From NCBI GenBank assembly GCA_947177175.1, contig CAMWTK010000017.1, positions 1 to 40,468 on the forward strand: a stretch of DNA of 40,468 bases. Reading direction: 5' to 3'. The stretch is from an uncultured Treponema sp. GTDB taxonomy: Bacteria; Spirochaetota; Spirochaetia; Treponematales; Treponemataceae. A program made the translations under genes and the position numbers. The notes beneath the pieces are model-generated. The model searched no databases. It was given only the letters and a program-made list of their open reading frames with translations, and had not been told where the DNA came from. Positions within the stretch are counted from its first letter, which is position 1. Each line of letters opens with the position of its first letter. Shown one piece after another: positions 7,947-16,685 of this stretch.

Positions 7947-9026
7947 CTATGCCCCTGCCGCTTCCTTAAACTGCTCTTCTTTGGCGTACACGTTGAGCGC
8001 GTCGAGCATGTCGTCCATGTTGCCCATCATAAAGCCCGGCAGGTTGTGGACGCTCAGGTTGATGCGGTGGTCGGTTATCCGGTCCTGCGGAAAATTGTAC
8101 GTACGGATTTTTTCGGAGCGGTCGCCGTTGCCCACCATGCTCCGGCGGGCGGAAGAACGCTCGGCATCCAGTTTGCTCTGCTCAAAGTCGAACAGCCGCG
8201 CGCGCAGCACCTGCCACGCTTTTTCTTTGTTCTTAATCTGCGATTTCTGATCCTGCTGAATGACCACGATGCCCGTGGGAATATGCGTCAGGCGCACCGC
8301 GCTGTCCGTGGTGTTGACGCACTGCCCGCCCGGACCGCCCGCGCGCATAACGTCCACGCGCACGTCGTTCGGGTTGATGTGGATGTCGGCTTCCTCCGCT
8401 TCGGGCAGCACCGCCACCGTTGCCGTGGAAGTCTGCAACCGCCCCTGGCTTTCCGTGGCGGGAACGCGCTGTACGCGGTGCACGCCGCTTTCCCACCGCA
8501 ACGTGCCGTACACGAATTTGCCCGCGATTGCCGTGACGATTTTGTTGAAGCCGCCCACTTCGGTTTCCTGCGCTTCCATTGTCTCGGTTTTCCAGCCTTT
8601 GCGGTCGGCAAGGTGGCAGTACATTTCCCACAGGTCGCGCACGAACAGGCTCGCCTCGTCGCCGCCCGCCGCCGAACGGATTTCAAGGATGATGTTTTTC
8701 TCGTCGAGCGGGTCGGGCGGAATCAGCTTGAGCTTGAGCCGCTCTTCCATCTGCGGCAGTTGCTCTTCCAGCGTCTTCAGCTCTTCGCGCGCCATTTCTT
8801 TCATTTCCGCATCGTCTTCGGCGGTAATCATCAGCTTTGCGTCTTCAATGCCCTGCAACATCTTGCGGTATTCGTCGCCGAGCGCGTTCACCTCGCTCAA
8901 ATATCCGTGCTCGCGCATGATGTCCTTGTATTTTTTCTGGTCTTTCACGAGGTCGGGATTCTGAATCGCTTCGCCCACTTCCCCAAACCGCGCCGCCAGT
9001 TCGTCAAGTTTCTTGAGTAAGTCCAT
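7947..9026 (-). CDS. prfA: Peptide chain release factor 1
   Basis: This 359-residue release factor reads UAA/UAG stop codons. The codon-recognition tripeptide PAT is seen in QRVPATESQGRLQTS, distinguishing RF1 from RF2 (SPF). The peptidyl-tRNA hydrolysis motif GGQ lies in RAGGPGGQCVNTTDSA. The N-terminal coiled coil (residues 1-100) and the C-terminal FNFPQDRITDH-type segment (YNFPQDRITDHRI) are intact, and the length is normal. The substrate relationship with prmC downstream is direct. No stop-codon-based autoregulatory frameshift, as in prfB, is expected or seen. Confidence 0.97.
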   Translation of the reverse strand: MDLLKKLDELAARFGEVGEAIQNPDLVKDQKKYKDIMREHGYLSEVNALGDEYRKMLQGIEDAKLMITAEDDAEMKEMAREELKTLEEQLPQMEERLKLKLIPPDPLDEKNIILEIRSAAGGDEASLFVRDLWEMYCHLADRKGWKTETMEAQETEVGGFNKIVTAIAGKFVYGTLRWESGVHRVQRVPATESQGRLQTSTATVAVLPEAEEADIHINPNDVRVDVMRAGGPGGQCVNTTDSAVRLTHIPTGIVVIQQDQKSQIKNKEKAWQVLRARLFDFEQSKLDAERSSARRSMVGNGDRSEKIRTYNFPQDRITDHRINLSVHNLPGFMMGNMDDMLDALNVYAKEEQFKEAAGA

Positions 9027-9207
9027 GCGCTATTTTAACAGAAAAAAGGCGAAGGGGGAAGTGCGCGAGGGCGGCGAACCGTTCTGCCAGCAAGAATGCT
9101 GTCGTAAGAACAAAAACGATATGTATAGTAAAATGCACGAAATATACGCAACGTTCTGAAAGGAAAATCAGGATTATTTTTCGTAAGCATTATCCACCGG
9201 CATCAAA

Positions 9208-11313
9208 CTAAAGCTCATCGTCTTTATCGACTATGTAAATGCGGAATTGTTCCGTTATGCCGTACAAGTCTAGCAGTTGCTTTGTGTATCCGCGCGAACT
9301 GAGCGAGCTCAACACACTCTCCGAAAAATAATCCGTGCCGCCAATCCGCTTGCCGTTTACGAGTTCTTCCTTATCAGCCGAAATGACCGGGCTTTTTCGA
9401 GAATTATCCGACTTGCTGTTCGTTGACTTGTGGATTTTGTTTTCCTTTACGGCGGAATTAAATTTTTCAGGGTCGATTTCGTGGCAAATCCGGCAGACTT
9501 CGTTAAAAAGCTGATTCCATGCCATTACGGAGATTTCCTGTTCGCCGTAGCCGAGTTTTTGAATTCTTGTGCTGTACATATTTGTGTCGATATCGGCAAC
9601 AGGATACCAGCCTGTCGCCGCCGACGAATGTTTCAGAGGTCTTGTGCGCGCAAGCGGCGGGTAAACGGCTTTGCACGCGGCTTCTGCGATTTTTCTGTTG
9701 CGTTCTTCCAACTGTGTTTCCGACCATTCATCATACAGGGCGACTTCTTCCGTCACCTTGAACTGAGATTTTTTCAGCTGCGCTGCCTTTTCATGCCACG
9801 GACGGTTTGATCCCGCAGAATTGTCGCCCTGCGACAAAATCGTCAGGTTTCCGACGGCGTTCACGTATTTTTCATACAGTTCGGCCGCCTTTTCTTTTCC
9901 GCCGAGATGTTCGTTCCACCACGGAGAAAGTGTCTGCGGCATAAGGTGCTCTACCGTCACTTTTTCAATCGGCACGGAAATACAATGCCTGCCGTTCTCC
10001 TCGATTCTCAAGAAAACCACCCTTCCGTACCGATAATTTATTTTTTTCGACTGCATCAGCGCCGCCTTGAATTCCGTATCGTCGGGATAGCGCCCCGAAT
10101 TGTTCCCGCTGTTTGAGAGTTCGTAATACAGGGAGTCAAAATTCAATGCGAGAGGATTTTCTTTGTCCGTCATTTTCTCAAGAATCTGATGAATGACAGC
10201 GCGAAGCGCTCCGCCGCCGCCGCTCGGAGTTACGATTCTGTAGCGCAGCAGGAAATCCGAAAGCAGGCGGAACATTTTCCGCAGTTCCGCGCGGTGTGAA
10301 TCGTACCGCTCAAAAAGAAGATACATATACAGCGGATACACGTCGTCAGTTTGCAGCACGTTGAATTCTTTGATTGACTTTTTGATTTCATCGTCGGCGC
10401 AACGCTCGGGCGCGACAAGCCATGCATAGAACGGCGCGTAATGCAGCATTTCTGCAAGCACGGTCTCATGCGAAACATCGTCTCCGCTGATTTTCGCCTT
10501 GAATTTTGCGTACACTTTGTCGTTCTCAACGTCGTCTTTTGTCTTTAAGACAAGATAATCCTTTGCGAAGCGCGAAATGAATTCGTTGCCGATTTCTTTT
10601 TCGATTTTTACCCAATAATCCTGATACAGGCATTCCTGTTCTTCCGTGGAATTTGAAATCAGCAGGAAATTTCGAATCAAGTCAGCGGGCGACAGCGGCT
10701 TTCCGGTCGAATTGATTTTCTCAAAAACCGTCTGAACCGCCTCAAGGTCATTTTCAATCTGAAGGTTTACGTCCACAACTTGAAGCTGCCCTATGGTGTC
10801 ATAGATTTTTTCGAGCGCGATGTCCGACGTTTTCAGCCGGTCGATGAAATGATGATAATTTTTTACGATGTTCGATTCTTTGTGCAAATTCGGGGTATGT
10901 TCCGCAACGGCGCAGAAACTTTCAAAATCATAAGAAGTCTGTTTGAGGCGGACGCGGAGAGTCGCATTCTTTACATTGTTCTTGAGATACTGATCGTCGA
11001 TGCTTTCTTTTAATTCTTCGTCATCGGACAAATCGCGTATTGCGCACAGCAAGAGGACGATTGTCGTAATGCGCTGCTGGCCGTCAATCAGAATGATTTC
11101 CGTGAACGCCGCGCCGTTGTTTTTTCCGGTGTAATAGACGATATTTCCGAGATAATGCGGCTTGCCTTTATCATGGGCAGAAATAATGTCATCAAACAAC
11201 TCGTCGCACTGCTCTACCGTCCACTCATAATTCCGCTGAAATGGCGGAATAATAAACACCTTATGATTATTGTTTCCGATGAATTCCAAAATGCTCAAGT
11301 CGTTTGCTTTCAT
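9208..11313 (-). CDS. DUF262/DUF1524 fusion protein (GmrSD-like, putative phage defence)
   Basis: This 701-residue protein has an N-terminal DUF262 domain (about 1-230) with the ParB/Srx-like nucleotide-binding motifs PPFQRNYEW and LIDGQQRITTIVLL. A DUF1524 HNH nuclease-type domain follows (about 440-540) with VEHLMPQTLSPWW and NAVGNLTIL. A C-terminal module (about 560-701) contains YFSESVLSSLSSRGYTKQLL and is also seen at the end of other DUF262 proteins. The DUF262 plus HNH arrangement is that of type IV modification-dependent restriction (GmrS and GmrD fused) and of the BrxU-like defence family. Key motifs look intact. Base composition is lower in GC than the flanking genes, and it sits in an apparent insertion between prfA and an ABC operon. 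Confidence 0.82.
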   Translation of the reverse strand: MKANDLSILEFIGNNNHKVFIIPPFQRNYEWTVEQCDELFDDIISAHDKGKPHYLGNIVYYTGKNNGAAFTEIILIDGQQRITTIVLLLCAIRDLSDDEELKESIDDQYLKNNVKNATLRVRLKQTSYDFESFCAVAEHTPNLHKESNIVKNYHHFIDRLKTSDIALEKIYDTIGQLQVVDVNLQIENDLEAVQTVFEKINSTGKPLSPADLIRNFLLISNSTEEQECLYQDYWVKIEKEIGNEFISRFAKDYLVLKTKDDVENDKVYAKFKAKISGDDVSHETVLAEMLHYAPFYAWLVAPERCADDEIKKSIKEFNVLQTDDVYPLYMYLLFERYDSHRAELRKMFRLLSDFLLRYRIVTPSGGGGALRAVIHQILEKMTDKENPLALNFDSLYYELSNSGNNSGRYPDDTEFKAALMQSKKINYRYGRVVFLRIEENGRHCISVPIEKVTVEHLMPQTLSPWWNEHLGGKEKAAELYEKYVNAVGNLTILSQGDNSAGSNRPWHEKAAQLKKSQFKVTEEVALYDEWSETQLEERNRKIAEAACKAVYPPLARTRPLKHSSAATGWYPVADIDTNMYSTRIQKLGYGEQEISVMAWNQLFNEVCRICHEIDPEKFNSAVKENKIHKSTNSKSDNSRKSPVISADKEELVNGKRIGGTDYFSESVLSSLSSRGYTKQLLDLYGITEQFRIYIVDKDDEL

Positions 11314-11364
11314 TGATTGTTTTTCCTCGTGTTTTTCTAAATCATGCTATATCTTAGAATAAGA

Positions 11365-11393
11365 ATTATAGCATAATATAAAAACTTTATAAA
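11365..11393 (-). promoter_or_regulatory. Candidate promoter of the DUF262/DUF1524 gene
   Basis: On the minus strand TTTATA and TATAAT are separated by 17 bases, and the start codon lies about 52 bases downstream. The -10 is a perfect consensus and the -35 matches four of six. It is placed back to back with a candidate promoter for the divergent gene. Confidence 0.5.
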
Positions 11394-11405
11394 GAATGAT
11401 ATAAT
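11377..11405 (+). promoter_or_regulatory. Candidate promoter of the decaying AT-rich gene
   Basis: A consensus -10 TATAAT lies at 11400-11405 with a poor -35 17 bases upstream. A GAGGAGAAG ribosome site and the ATG at 11431 follow. The overlap with the opposite-strand promoter suggests that the two genes arrived as a divergent pair. Confidence 0.4.
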
Positions 11406-11430
11406 CATAACAGAGGAGAAGAAACTGAAA

Positions 11431-12753
11431 ATGCCTGATTATGAGCAGAGAATAAAAGCGGAAAAAATAAAATGTGCGAAAAATGATTTTGAATTGTTGC
11501 TAAGTCACAGCAATATTGCATTCTACAAAGGATGTGAAATAACTCAAATTTTTTTTATACGATAAGTGTACAAAAGAAGCAAAAAAATGATTCCTTAATT
11601 TACAAAACATGATATAGAACGCATTCAGTTTTCTCAAGAATTATATCAACGATTTCAAGAAATGGAAAAAGAATGCAACGGTCAGATATAAGATTTATTC
11701 TTTGCAGAAAGTGACAAAGCAATTTTTGCATACTGCAATATATACCGTAACAAGAATTCCGATTTATCAAATGATGCGATAATGAAAATAAAAGAATATA
11801 TTTCACTTGCCATGCGCTTTTATAATGATTTTGTTAAGACATTAGCTATCCTAAAACTATTTTTTGCCATAAAAATTATGACATATTTTTCACAGAATTT
11901 TGACTTGTTGGATACAACATTGCTGACCACAAAGCACACAGATAAAATAAACAAACCGCTCGATAATATGAGTTTTAATATACAAGTGCCTAAAGATGCA
12001 CCTTATAACGAAAGGAAACTACAGTCTCTTTTCACAGAGGCACTTGAAAAAAAAGACTTCCATGGAATTCTAGGTATTATGGACTATCTTTCTCATCATT
12101 CAAATATCTTCAACAAATTGAATTTAACATGGGAAATTTTTATTCAATGGATTTGGTTCTATGATAAAGAAATCGTGCTGAACTTTTTATCAAGAACGCA
12201 AAATTTTATGAACATTGAATTTGTTTTTCAATCGCTCAAAAACGATATTTTTTCAATTTTGCCGCGCTTAACCCATCAAACAAATTGCTATACATTGCTT
12301 CGTGGGATTTCAATCTTCTTTGAGGAACTTGAACACACGCCATACATGAGCAATAGCGAATTCGAAAAAATTCCGGACTACTCTGATTTTTTAATCAATT
12401 CATTGCATGAACATCAACAAGAATTTCGCAAATACATGCAGCTCCTAAGAATATCCCATTTGAAAGCATATAATTTTACCATGGGCATTGTCCTTGCCAA
12501 AAATCAAAAACTTTTGCCATTTTACATTGATTTTATTGATACAACTATTCAACCTAGTTATGCATTTTCAAAAGGATTTTTAAATAATTGTATGAAATTT
12601 TATATGATATACGACAAAACCGCAATTGATACCATGAAAAACATATTATCAGTGCCGCAGGAATATAGAACTATAATAGTAAAAAATTTTAGCAATGAAG
12701 AATTAAAATCACATTTCAATAAATTGACAGCAATAACTAGAACAATCATATGA
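11431..12753 (+). pseudogene. AT-rich decaying gene of unknown function
   Basis: A good ribosome site (GAGGAG) precedes ATG at 11431. The first 44 residues (MPDYEQRIKAEKIKCAKNDF...) end at a TAA at 11563-11565, beside an eight-T run. A second stop follows at 11596-11598. The same frame then resumes with coding-like sequence (HDIERIQFSQELYQRFQEME), meets a TAA at 11689-11691 and continues open to 12753. The last open part alone could encode 323 residues from the ATG at 11782. Between the early stops the sense seems to pass through another frame (LYDKCTKEAKK), as expected after homopolymer indels. The protein is helix-rich without a recognised domain. AT content is far above the neighbours, indicating recent transfer. 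Assembly error in homopolymers is an alternative for some of the breaks. Confidence 0.6.
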
Positions 12754-12817
12754 AAAAGTCACCCAAGGAACAGGGCTGCCGCTTGAGCAGGTAGAGCAGC
12801 TGCGGCAGGACGGCTAG
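12752..12817 (+). pseudogene. Short GC-rich C-terminal remnant at the island's right edge
   Basis: One frame reads EKVTQGTGLPLEQVEQLRQDG and then TAG at 12815-12817, directly after the AT-rich gene's stop. The TGLPLEQVEQL pattern resembles the extreme C-termini of Rpn/PD-(D/E)XK transposase-like proteins, but the fragment is too short to be sure. Composition switches from AT-rich to GC-rich at about 12753, so this may be what is left of the gene interrupted or replaced by the insertion. Confidence 0.35.
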
Positions 12818-12846
12818 CGCACGGGCATCTGCCATCCCTTGCTTTC

Positions 12847-12882
12847 CCGCACCGTATCTTTTCATGGCGGTGCGGTTTTATT
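12847..12882 (+). terminator. Rho-independent terminator before the ABC operon
   Basis: CCGCACCG (12847-12854) pairs perfectly with CGGTGCGG (12868-12875), followed by TTTTATT. It would end transcription of the remnant to its left. Confidence 0.8.
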
Positions 12883-12887
12883 ATAAT
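12859..12887 (+). promoter_or_regulatory. Candidate promoter of the ABC/GldG operon overlapping a terminator
   Basis: TTTTCA (12859-12864) and a consensus TATAAT (12882-12887) are 17 bases apart. The -35 lies in the loop of the terminator hairpin and the -10 in its T-rich tail. A GCTGCC/GGCAGC hairpin lies in the presumed leader at about 12899-12915, before an AGAGGG ribosome site and the ATG at 12938. Confidence 0.5.
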
Positions 12888-12937
12888 AGAGACTACGTGC
12901 TGCCCGTGCGGCAGCGGACAAAAAAACAGAGGGTACT

Positions 12938-13897
12938 ATGATAGAAGTTGCGCACTTGTCCAAGCAGTTTGGGACATTTCGTGCGGTGGACGACATCAGT
13001 TTTTCCATTCCGACGGGGCAGATTGTCGGTCTGCTCGGCCCGAACGGGGCGGGAAAGACGACCACCATGCGCATGATTACCGGCTTCCTGTCGCCGACGG
13101 CGGGGAGCATTTCAGTTGACGGCACGGATATTTCCGAAAATCCCGTGGAGGCAAAGCGAAAAATCGGCTATATGCCCGAAAGCGCGCCGCTCTACAGCGA
13201 CATGATTGTGGACGACTACCTGCGCTACGTGGCGCAGGTGCAGGGCGTGAACGCGGACGAAAAAGTGCCCGCGCTGTGCGAAACCTGCGGGCTGAAAGAG
13301 GTGATGCACAAGAACATCGCCGACCTGTCGCGCGGATACCGCCAGCGCGTGGGGCTTGCGCACGCGCTCATGAACGACCCGGAAATCCTCATTTTGGACG
13401 AGCCGACGAGCGGACTTGACCCCAACCAGATTCAGGACGTGCGCGATGTCATCAAGGAAATCGGCAAGACGCGCACGGTCATCATCTCCACGCATATTCT
13501 GGGCGAAGTGGAGATGCTCTGCGCGCGCGTCATCATCATCGCCAAGGGAAAAATCGTGGCGGACAGTCCTACGGACGAACTGCGCGAGAAATACGGACAC
13601 GCGGCGAGCGTCTTCGTGCAGGCGGCGGGCTGCTCGTATGACGAGCTGGCTGCCGCAGTGAGCGGGGCGACCGGGGTTGCGGGCTGCACGAAAGAAGCCG
13701 CTGAGGCGGTGGAAGGCATGCAGACGACCGCGCTTTTGGCACATGCCGACGGCGACGCAGAAATCCGTCCCGCCGTGTTCAAGGCTATTGCCGAAAAAGG
13801 CTGGACGCTATACGAACTTTCACTCCGCCGCAACAGCCTGGAAGACGTGTTCCACGCGCTCACGCAGAGCGACGCGGCACAAGGAGAAGCACAATGA
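12938..13897 (+). CDS. ABC-2 type transporter ATP-binding protein (GldA/CcmA-like)
   Basis: This 319-residue ATPase has Walker A GPNGAGKT at 34-41, the ABC signature LSRGYRQR at 130-137 and Walker B LILDEP at 151-156 followed by TSGLDPNQ. Beyond residue 220 is a C-terminal extension typical of GldA-type ATPases with the final motif SLEDVFHALT. It forms an operon with an ABC-2 permease, a GldG-like protein and a DUF4340 protein, each overlapping the next by four bases. In Bacteroidetes the equivalent complex is tied to gliding. In spirochaetes, which lack that motility, the substrate is unknown and an envelope role is inferred. Confidence 0.92.
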   Translation: MIEVAHLSKQFGTFRAVDDISFSIPTGQIVGLLGPNGAGKTTTMRMITGFLSPTAGSISVDGTDISENPVEAKRKIGYMPESAPLYSDMIVDDYLRYVAQVQGVNADEKVPALCETCGLKEVMHKNIADLSRGYRQRVGLAHALMNDPEILILDEPTSGLDPNQIQDVRDVIKEIGKTRTVIISTHILGEVEMLCARVIIIAKGKIVADSPTDELREKYGHAASVFVQAAGCSYDELAAAVSGATGVAGCTKEAAEAVEGMQTTALLAHADGDAEIRPAVFKAIAEKGWTLYELSLRRNSLEDVFHALTQSDAAQGEAQ

Positions 13898-14622
13898 ACG
13901 CACCCAAAAAATCCCATCCCGCGCTCATCATCATGCGGCGCGAGCTTGCCGCCTATTTTGCCAGCCCGATTGCCTACATCGTGATGGGGCTGTTCCTGAT
14001 TGTGTCGGGCGTCTTCTTCTTTATGACGTTCTTTCTGGCGAACCGCGCCGAACTACGCGACTTCTTTTCGCTGCTGCCGATAACGCTGTCGTTCTTCATT
14101 CCCGCGCTCACCATGCGTATGCTCGCGGAGGAAAAGCGCAGCGGGTCGATTGAGACGCTGCTCACCCTGCCCGTCACCGCGCTTGACGTGACGATGGGCA
14201 AATTCCTTGCGGCGTTCGTGAGCGGGGCGGCACTGCTCGTTCCGTCGCTCGCCTACGTCGTCACCTGCGTCATCTTCGGCGCGCCGGACGCAGGCCCGAT
14301 CGTGGGCGGGTACGTCGGCACGCTCTTCCTCATTGCGGCGTTCAGCGCGATCGGGCTGTTCGCCACGAGCCTGACGAAAAACCAGATCGTCGCGTTCTTC
14401 ATTGCCTGCCCGATCTGCCTGGCGTTCTCACTGCTCGGCGGATTCTTGGTGTTCCTGCCCGCATGGCTGGTCAACATCTGCTCGTACTTTTCCGCGTACA
14501 GCCATTTCGTTTCTATTTCACGGGGCATCATCGACACGCGCGACCTGCTCTATTTCGTGTCGCTGACGGCGCTGTTCCTTGCGCTCACCGTGGAAATCCT
14601 GAAAGGAGGCAGCCGAAAATGA
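13894..14622 (+). CDS. ABC-2 type transporter permease (GldF-like)
   Basis: This 242-residue membrane protein has about six helices. It begins with IIMRRELAAYFASPIAYIVM, the usual start of GldF/NosY-type permeases, and contains the amphipathic MRMLAEEKRSGSIETLLTLPV motif that couples to the ATPase. It overlaps the ATPase gene (ATGA) and the GldG-like gene. The length is normal and no breaks are seen. Confidence 0.92.
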   Translation: MNAPKKSHPALIIMRRELAAYFASPIAYIVMGLFLIVSGVFFFMTFFLANRAELRDFFSLLPITLSFFIPALTMRMLAEEKRSGSIETLLTLPVTALDVTMGKFLAAFVSGAALLVPSLAYVVTCVIFGAPDAGPIVGGYVGTLFLIAAFSAIGLFATSLTKNQIVAFFIACPICLAFSLLGGFLVFLPAWLVNICSYFSAYSHFVSISRGIIDTRDLLYFVSLTALFLALTVEILKGGSRK

Positions 14623-16685
14623 AAAAACTGCTCGATTATCTCAAGTCACCCCGCAGCGACATCGTGCTGTTCGCGGTGTTCCTGCTGCTGCTCAACATGG
14701 TCGCCTACCGCGCGTTCTTCCGCGTCGATCTGACCGCGCCGCGCTCGTACTCGCTGTCCAAGGCGAGCATTCAGACCGTGCGCACGCTTGAAGAGCCGCT
14801 GAGCGTAAAGGTGTTCTTCTCAAAGAACCTGCCCGCGCCCTACAACAGCGTGGAGCAGTACGTGCGCGACCTGCTCACCGAATACAAGGGCAAGGCGAAC
14901 CGTTATTTTTCTTACGAATTCTTCGATATGTCCAAGCCCGACAACGAACGGATTGCCCGCAACTACCGGCTGAACCAGATGCAGATACGCGAGGTCAAGA
15001 ACAACGAGGTCGGCTTCAAGCAGGTGTGGATGGGCATGGTGTTCACCTATGCCGACACGGTGGAAATCCTTGACGGCATCGCGTCGGAAGAGGGGCTGGA
15101 GTACAAAATCACCACGACTATCAGCACGATGATTGCCACGACGAACACGCTCGCCGGGCTGAACGGAACGGTCGCGCTCACGCTCTACAAGACCGATGCC
15201 ATGCGTGACCTGGGAATTCAGGGCTTTGGCGAGATGGAGACGGAAATCCGCCGCGCCTATACGGTGGTCAACGCGAAGAATCAGGACAAAATCGCCTTTT
15301 CGGTGATTGAGCCGACGTATGAGGAAGCCATACCGATCGTGCAGCAGTACGGCATTCAGGCAATCAACTGGGACAACGGCGCGCAGCACGGTGTGCTCGG
15401 TCTGGTGCTTTCCTACGGCGATTCGTTCCGCACCATGCCCGTCCGCCTTGCGCGCGACTTCTTTGGGCGCAACTACATTGCGGGGCTGGACACGTTGCAG
15501 GACGACCTTGCCGAAAGCCTCAAGAGCCTGGTGTCAAAATCCGTGGAGATCGGCTATATCCGGGGACACGGCGAGTGGGATCCCACTGACGAGGAGAACG
15601 GCGCGCTCGCGCTTGCCAACCTGCTCAAGGACCGCTATTCGTTCAAGCTGCTCGACCTGCGCACCGACGACATCACGCCGAACCTGACGAGCGTCATCAT
15701 CAACGGGCCGAAACGCGCCTTTACCGACGCGGAGCTGTACAAGCTTGACCAGTACCTGCTGCGCGGCGGCAACCTCATGCTGTTTATCGACCCCGTGGAC
15801 GAAGTGCTTCCCGCCGGGGAAATGGCGTACTACCAGCAGCCCAGCTACAACGCGATTGACGTGGGGCTGGAGCGGATTCTGGACAAGTACGGCATTGCGT
15901 TCGGCAAAAATTACGTGCTTGACGAGCGGTGCTACCGGCAGCAGAGTCAGGGCTACGGCTCAATGCCGATTTATTTCATTCCCGAACTGCAAAAGCAGAA
16001 CATGAACCAAAAAAGCGTCATCAGCAAGAACCTGGGCTATGTCTACTTCATGCAGAACAGCTCAATCGACGTGAGCGGGGCGCAGGAGGCGGACGGCGAG
16101 AACGTGACCGTGCTCGCCAAATCGTCGCCGCGCAGCTGGCTGATGAGCGGCTCATTCCACACGAACCCGACATTCCTGCGCGTACCGGCGGACAAAAGCC
16201 AGCTCAAAAGCGAGAACCTCGCCGTCCTAGTGGAAGGCAGGTTTGCCAGCGCGTTTGACGCGAAGCCTGCGGACGACGGGCAGGGTGACCAGACGCTTTC
16301 GGTGAGCGACCACTTGGACAAAAGCATCCAAAACGGCAAGATTTTCGCGGTCGGCTCGTCCAAGCTGACGCGCCCGCAGCTGCTGGTAAACGACGAGCAG
16401 CCCGTTTCGATTTTCGTGCGCAATGCCGTGGACTACATGAACGGCGAGGCGGATTTGTGCGCAATGCGCACCAAAGGGCTTTCGCTCAACACGCTCAAGA
16501 CAAAGACGGGCAAAGCGGTGAGCGCGGCAAAATATACCAACACCTACGGACTGGTCGTGCTCGTGGCGGTCATCGGGCTGATCGTGTGGCAACGGCGCAA
16601 CGCCCGCCGCAAGAAAATCCGCATGACCTATAATCCCCACGACAGCCGCGAAGCCGGAGACGGCGCAAAGGAGGACACCAAATGA
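14619..16685 (+). CDS. GldG-like ABC-associated membrane-anchored protein
   Basis: This 688-residue protein has an N-terminal membrane helix (about 15-35), a large extracytoplasmic region and a C-terminal helix (TYGLVVLVAVIGLIVWQRR) followed by a basic tail. N-terminal motifs VDLTAPRSYSLSKASIQTVRTLEEPLSVKVFFSK (segment about 35-69) and the following IRGHGEWDP and LRGGNLMLFIDPVDE motifs are characteristic of the GldG/uncharacterised ABC auxiliary family. The frame is open further upstream inside the permease, but the ATG at 14619 overlaps the permease stop and starts the anchor helix. It probably works with the ABC permease at the cell envelope. Confidence 0.88.
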   Translation: MKKLLDYLKSPRSDIVLFAVFLLLLNMVAYRAFFRVDLTAPRSYSLSKASIQTVRTLEEPLSVKVFFSKNLPAPYNSVEQYVRDLLTEYKGKANRYFSYEFFDMSKPDNERIARNYRLNQMQIREVKNNEVGFKQVWMGMVFTYADTVEILDGIASEEGLEYKITTTISTMIATTNTLAGLNGTVALTLYKTDAMRDLGIQGFGEMETEIRRAYTVVNAKNQDKIAFSVIEPTYEEAIPIVQQYGIQAINWDNGAQHGVLGLVLSYGDSFRTMPVRLARDFFGRNYIAGLDTLQDDLAESLKSLVSKSVEIGYIRGHGEWDPTDEENGALALANLLKDRYSFKLLDLRTDDITPNLTSVIINGPKRAFTDAELYKLDQYLLRGGNLMLFIDPVDEVLPAGEMAYYQQPSYNAIDVGLERILDKYGIAFGKNYVLDERCYRQQSQGYGSMPIYFIPELQKQNMNQKSVISKNLGYVYFMQNSSIDVSGAQEADGENVTVLAKSSPRSWLMSGSFHTNPTFLRVPADKSQLKSENLAVLVEGRFASAFDAKPADDGQGDQTLSVSDHLDKSIQNGKIFAVGSSKLTRPQLLVNDEQPVSIFVRNAVDYMNGEADLCAMRTKGLSLNTLKTKTGKAVSAAKYTNTYGLVVLVAVIGLIVWQRRNARRKKIRMTYNPHDSREAGDGAKEDTK

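Noticed and set aside
7467-9020. 517-codon open frame on the plus strand
   Set aside because: Antisense shadow of prfA and part of prmC.
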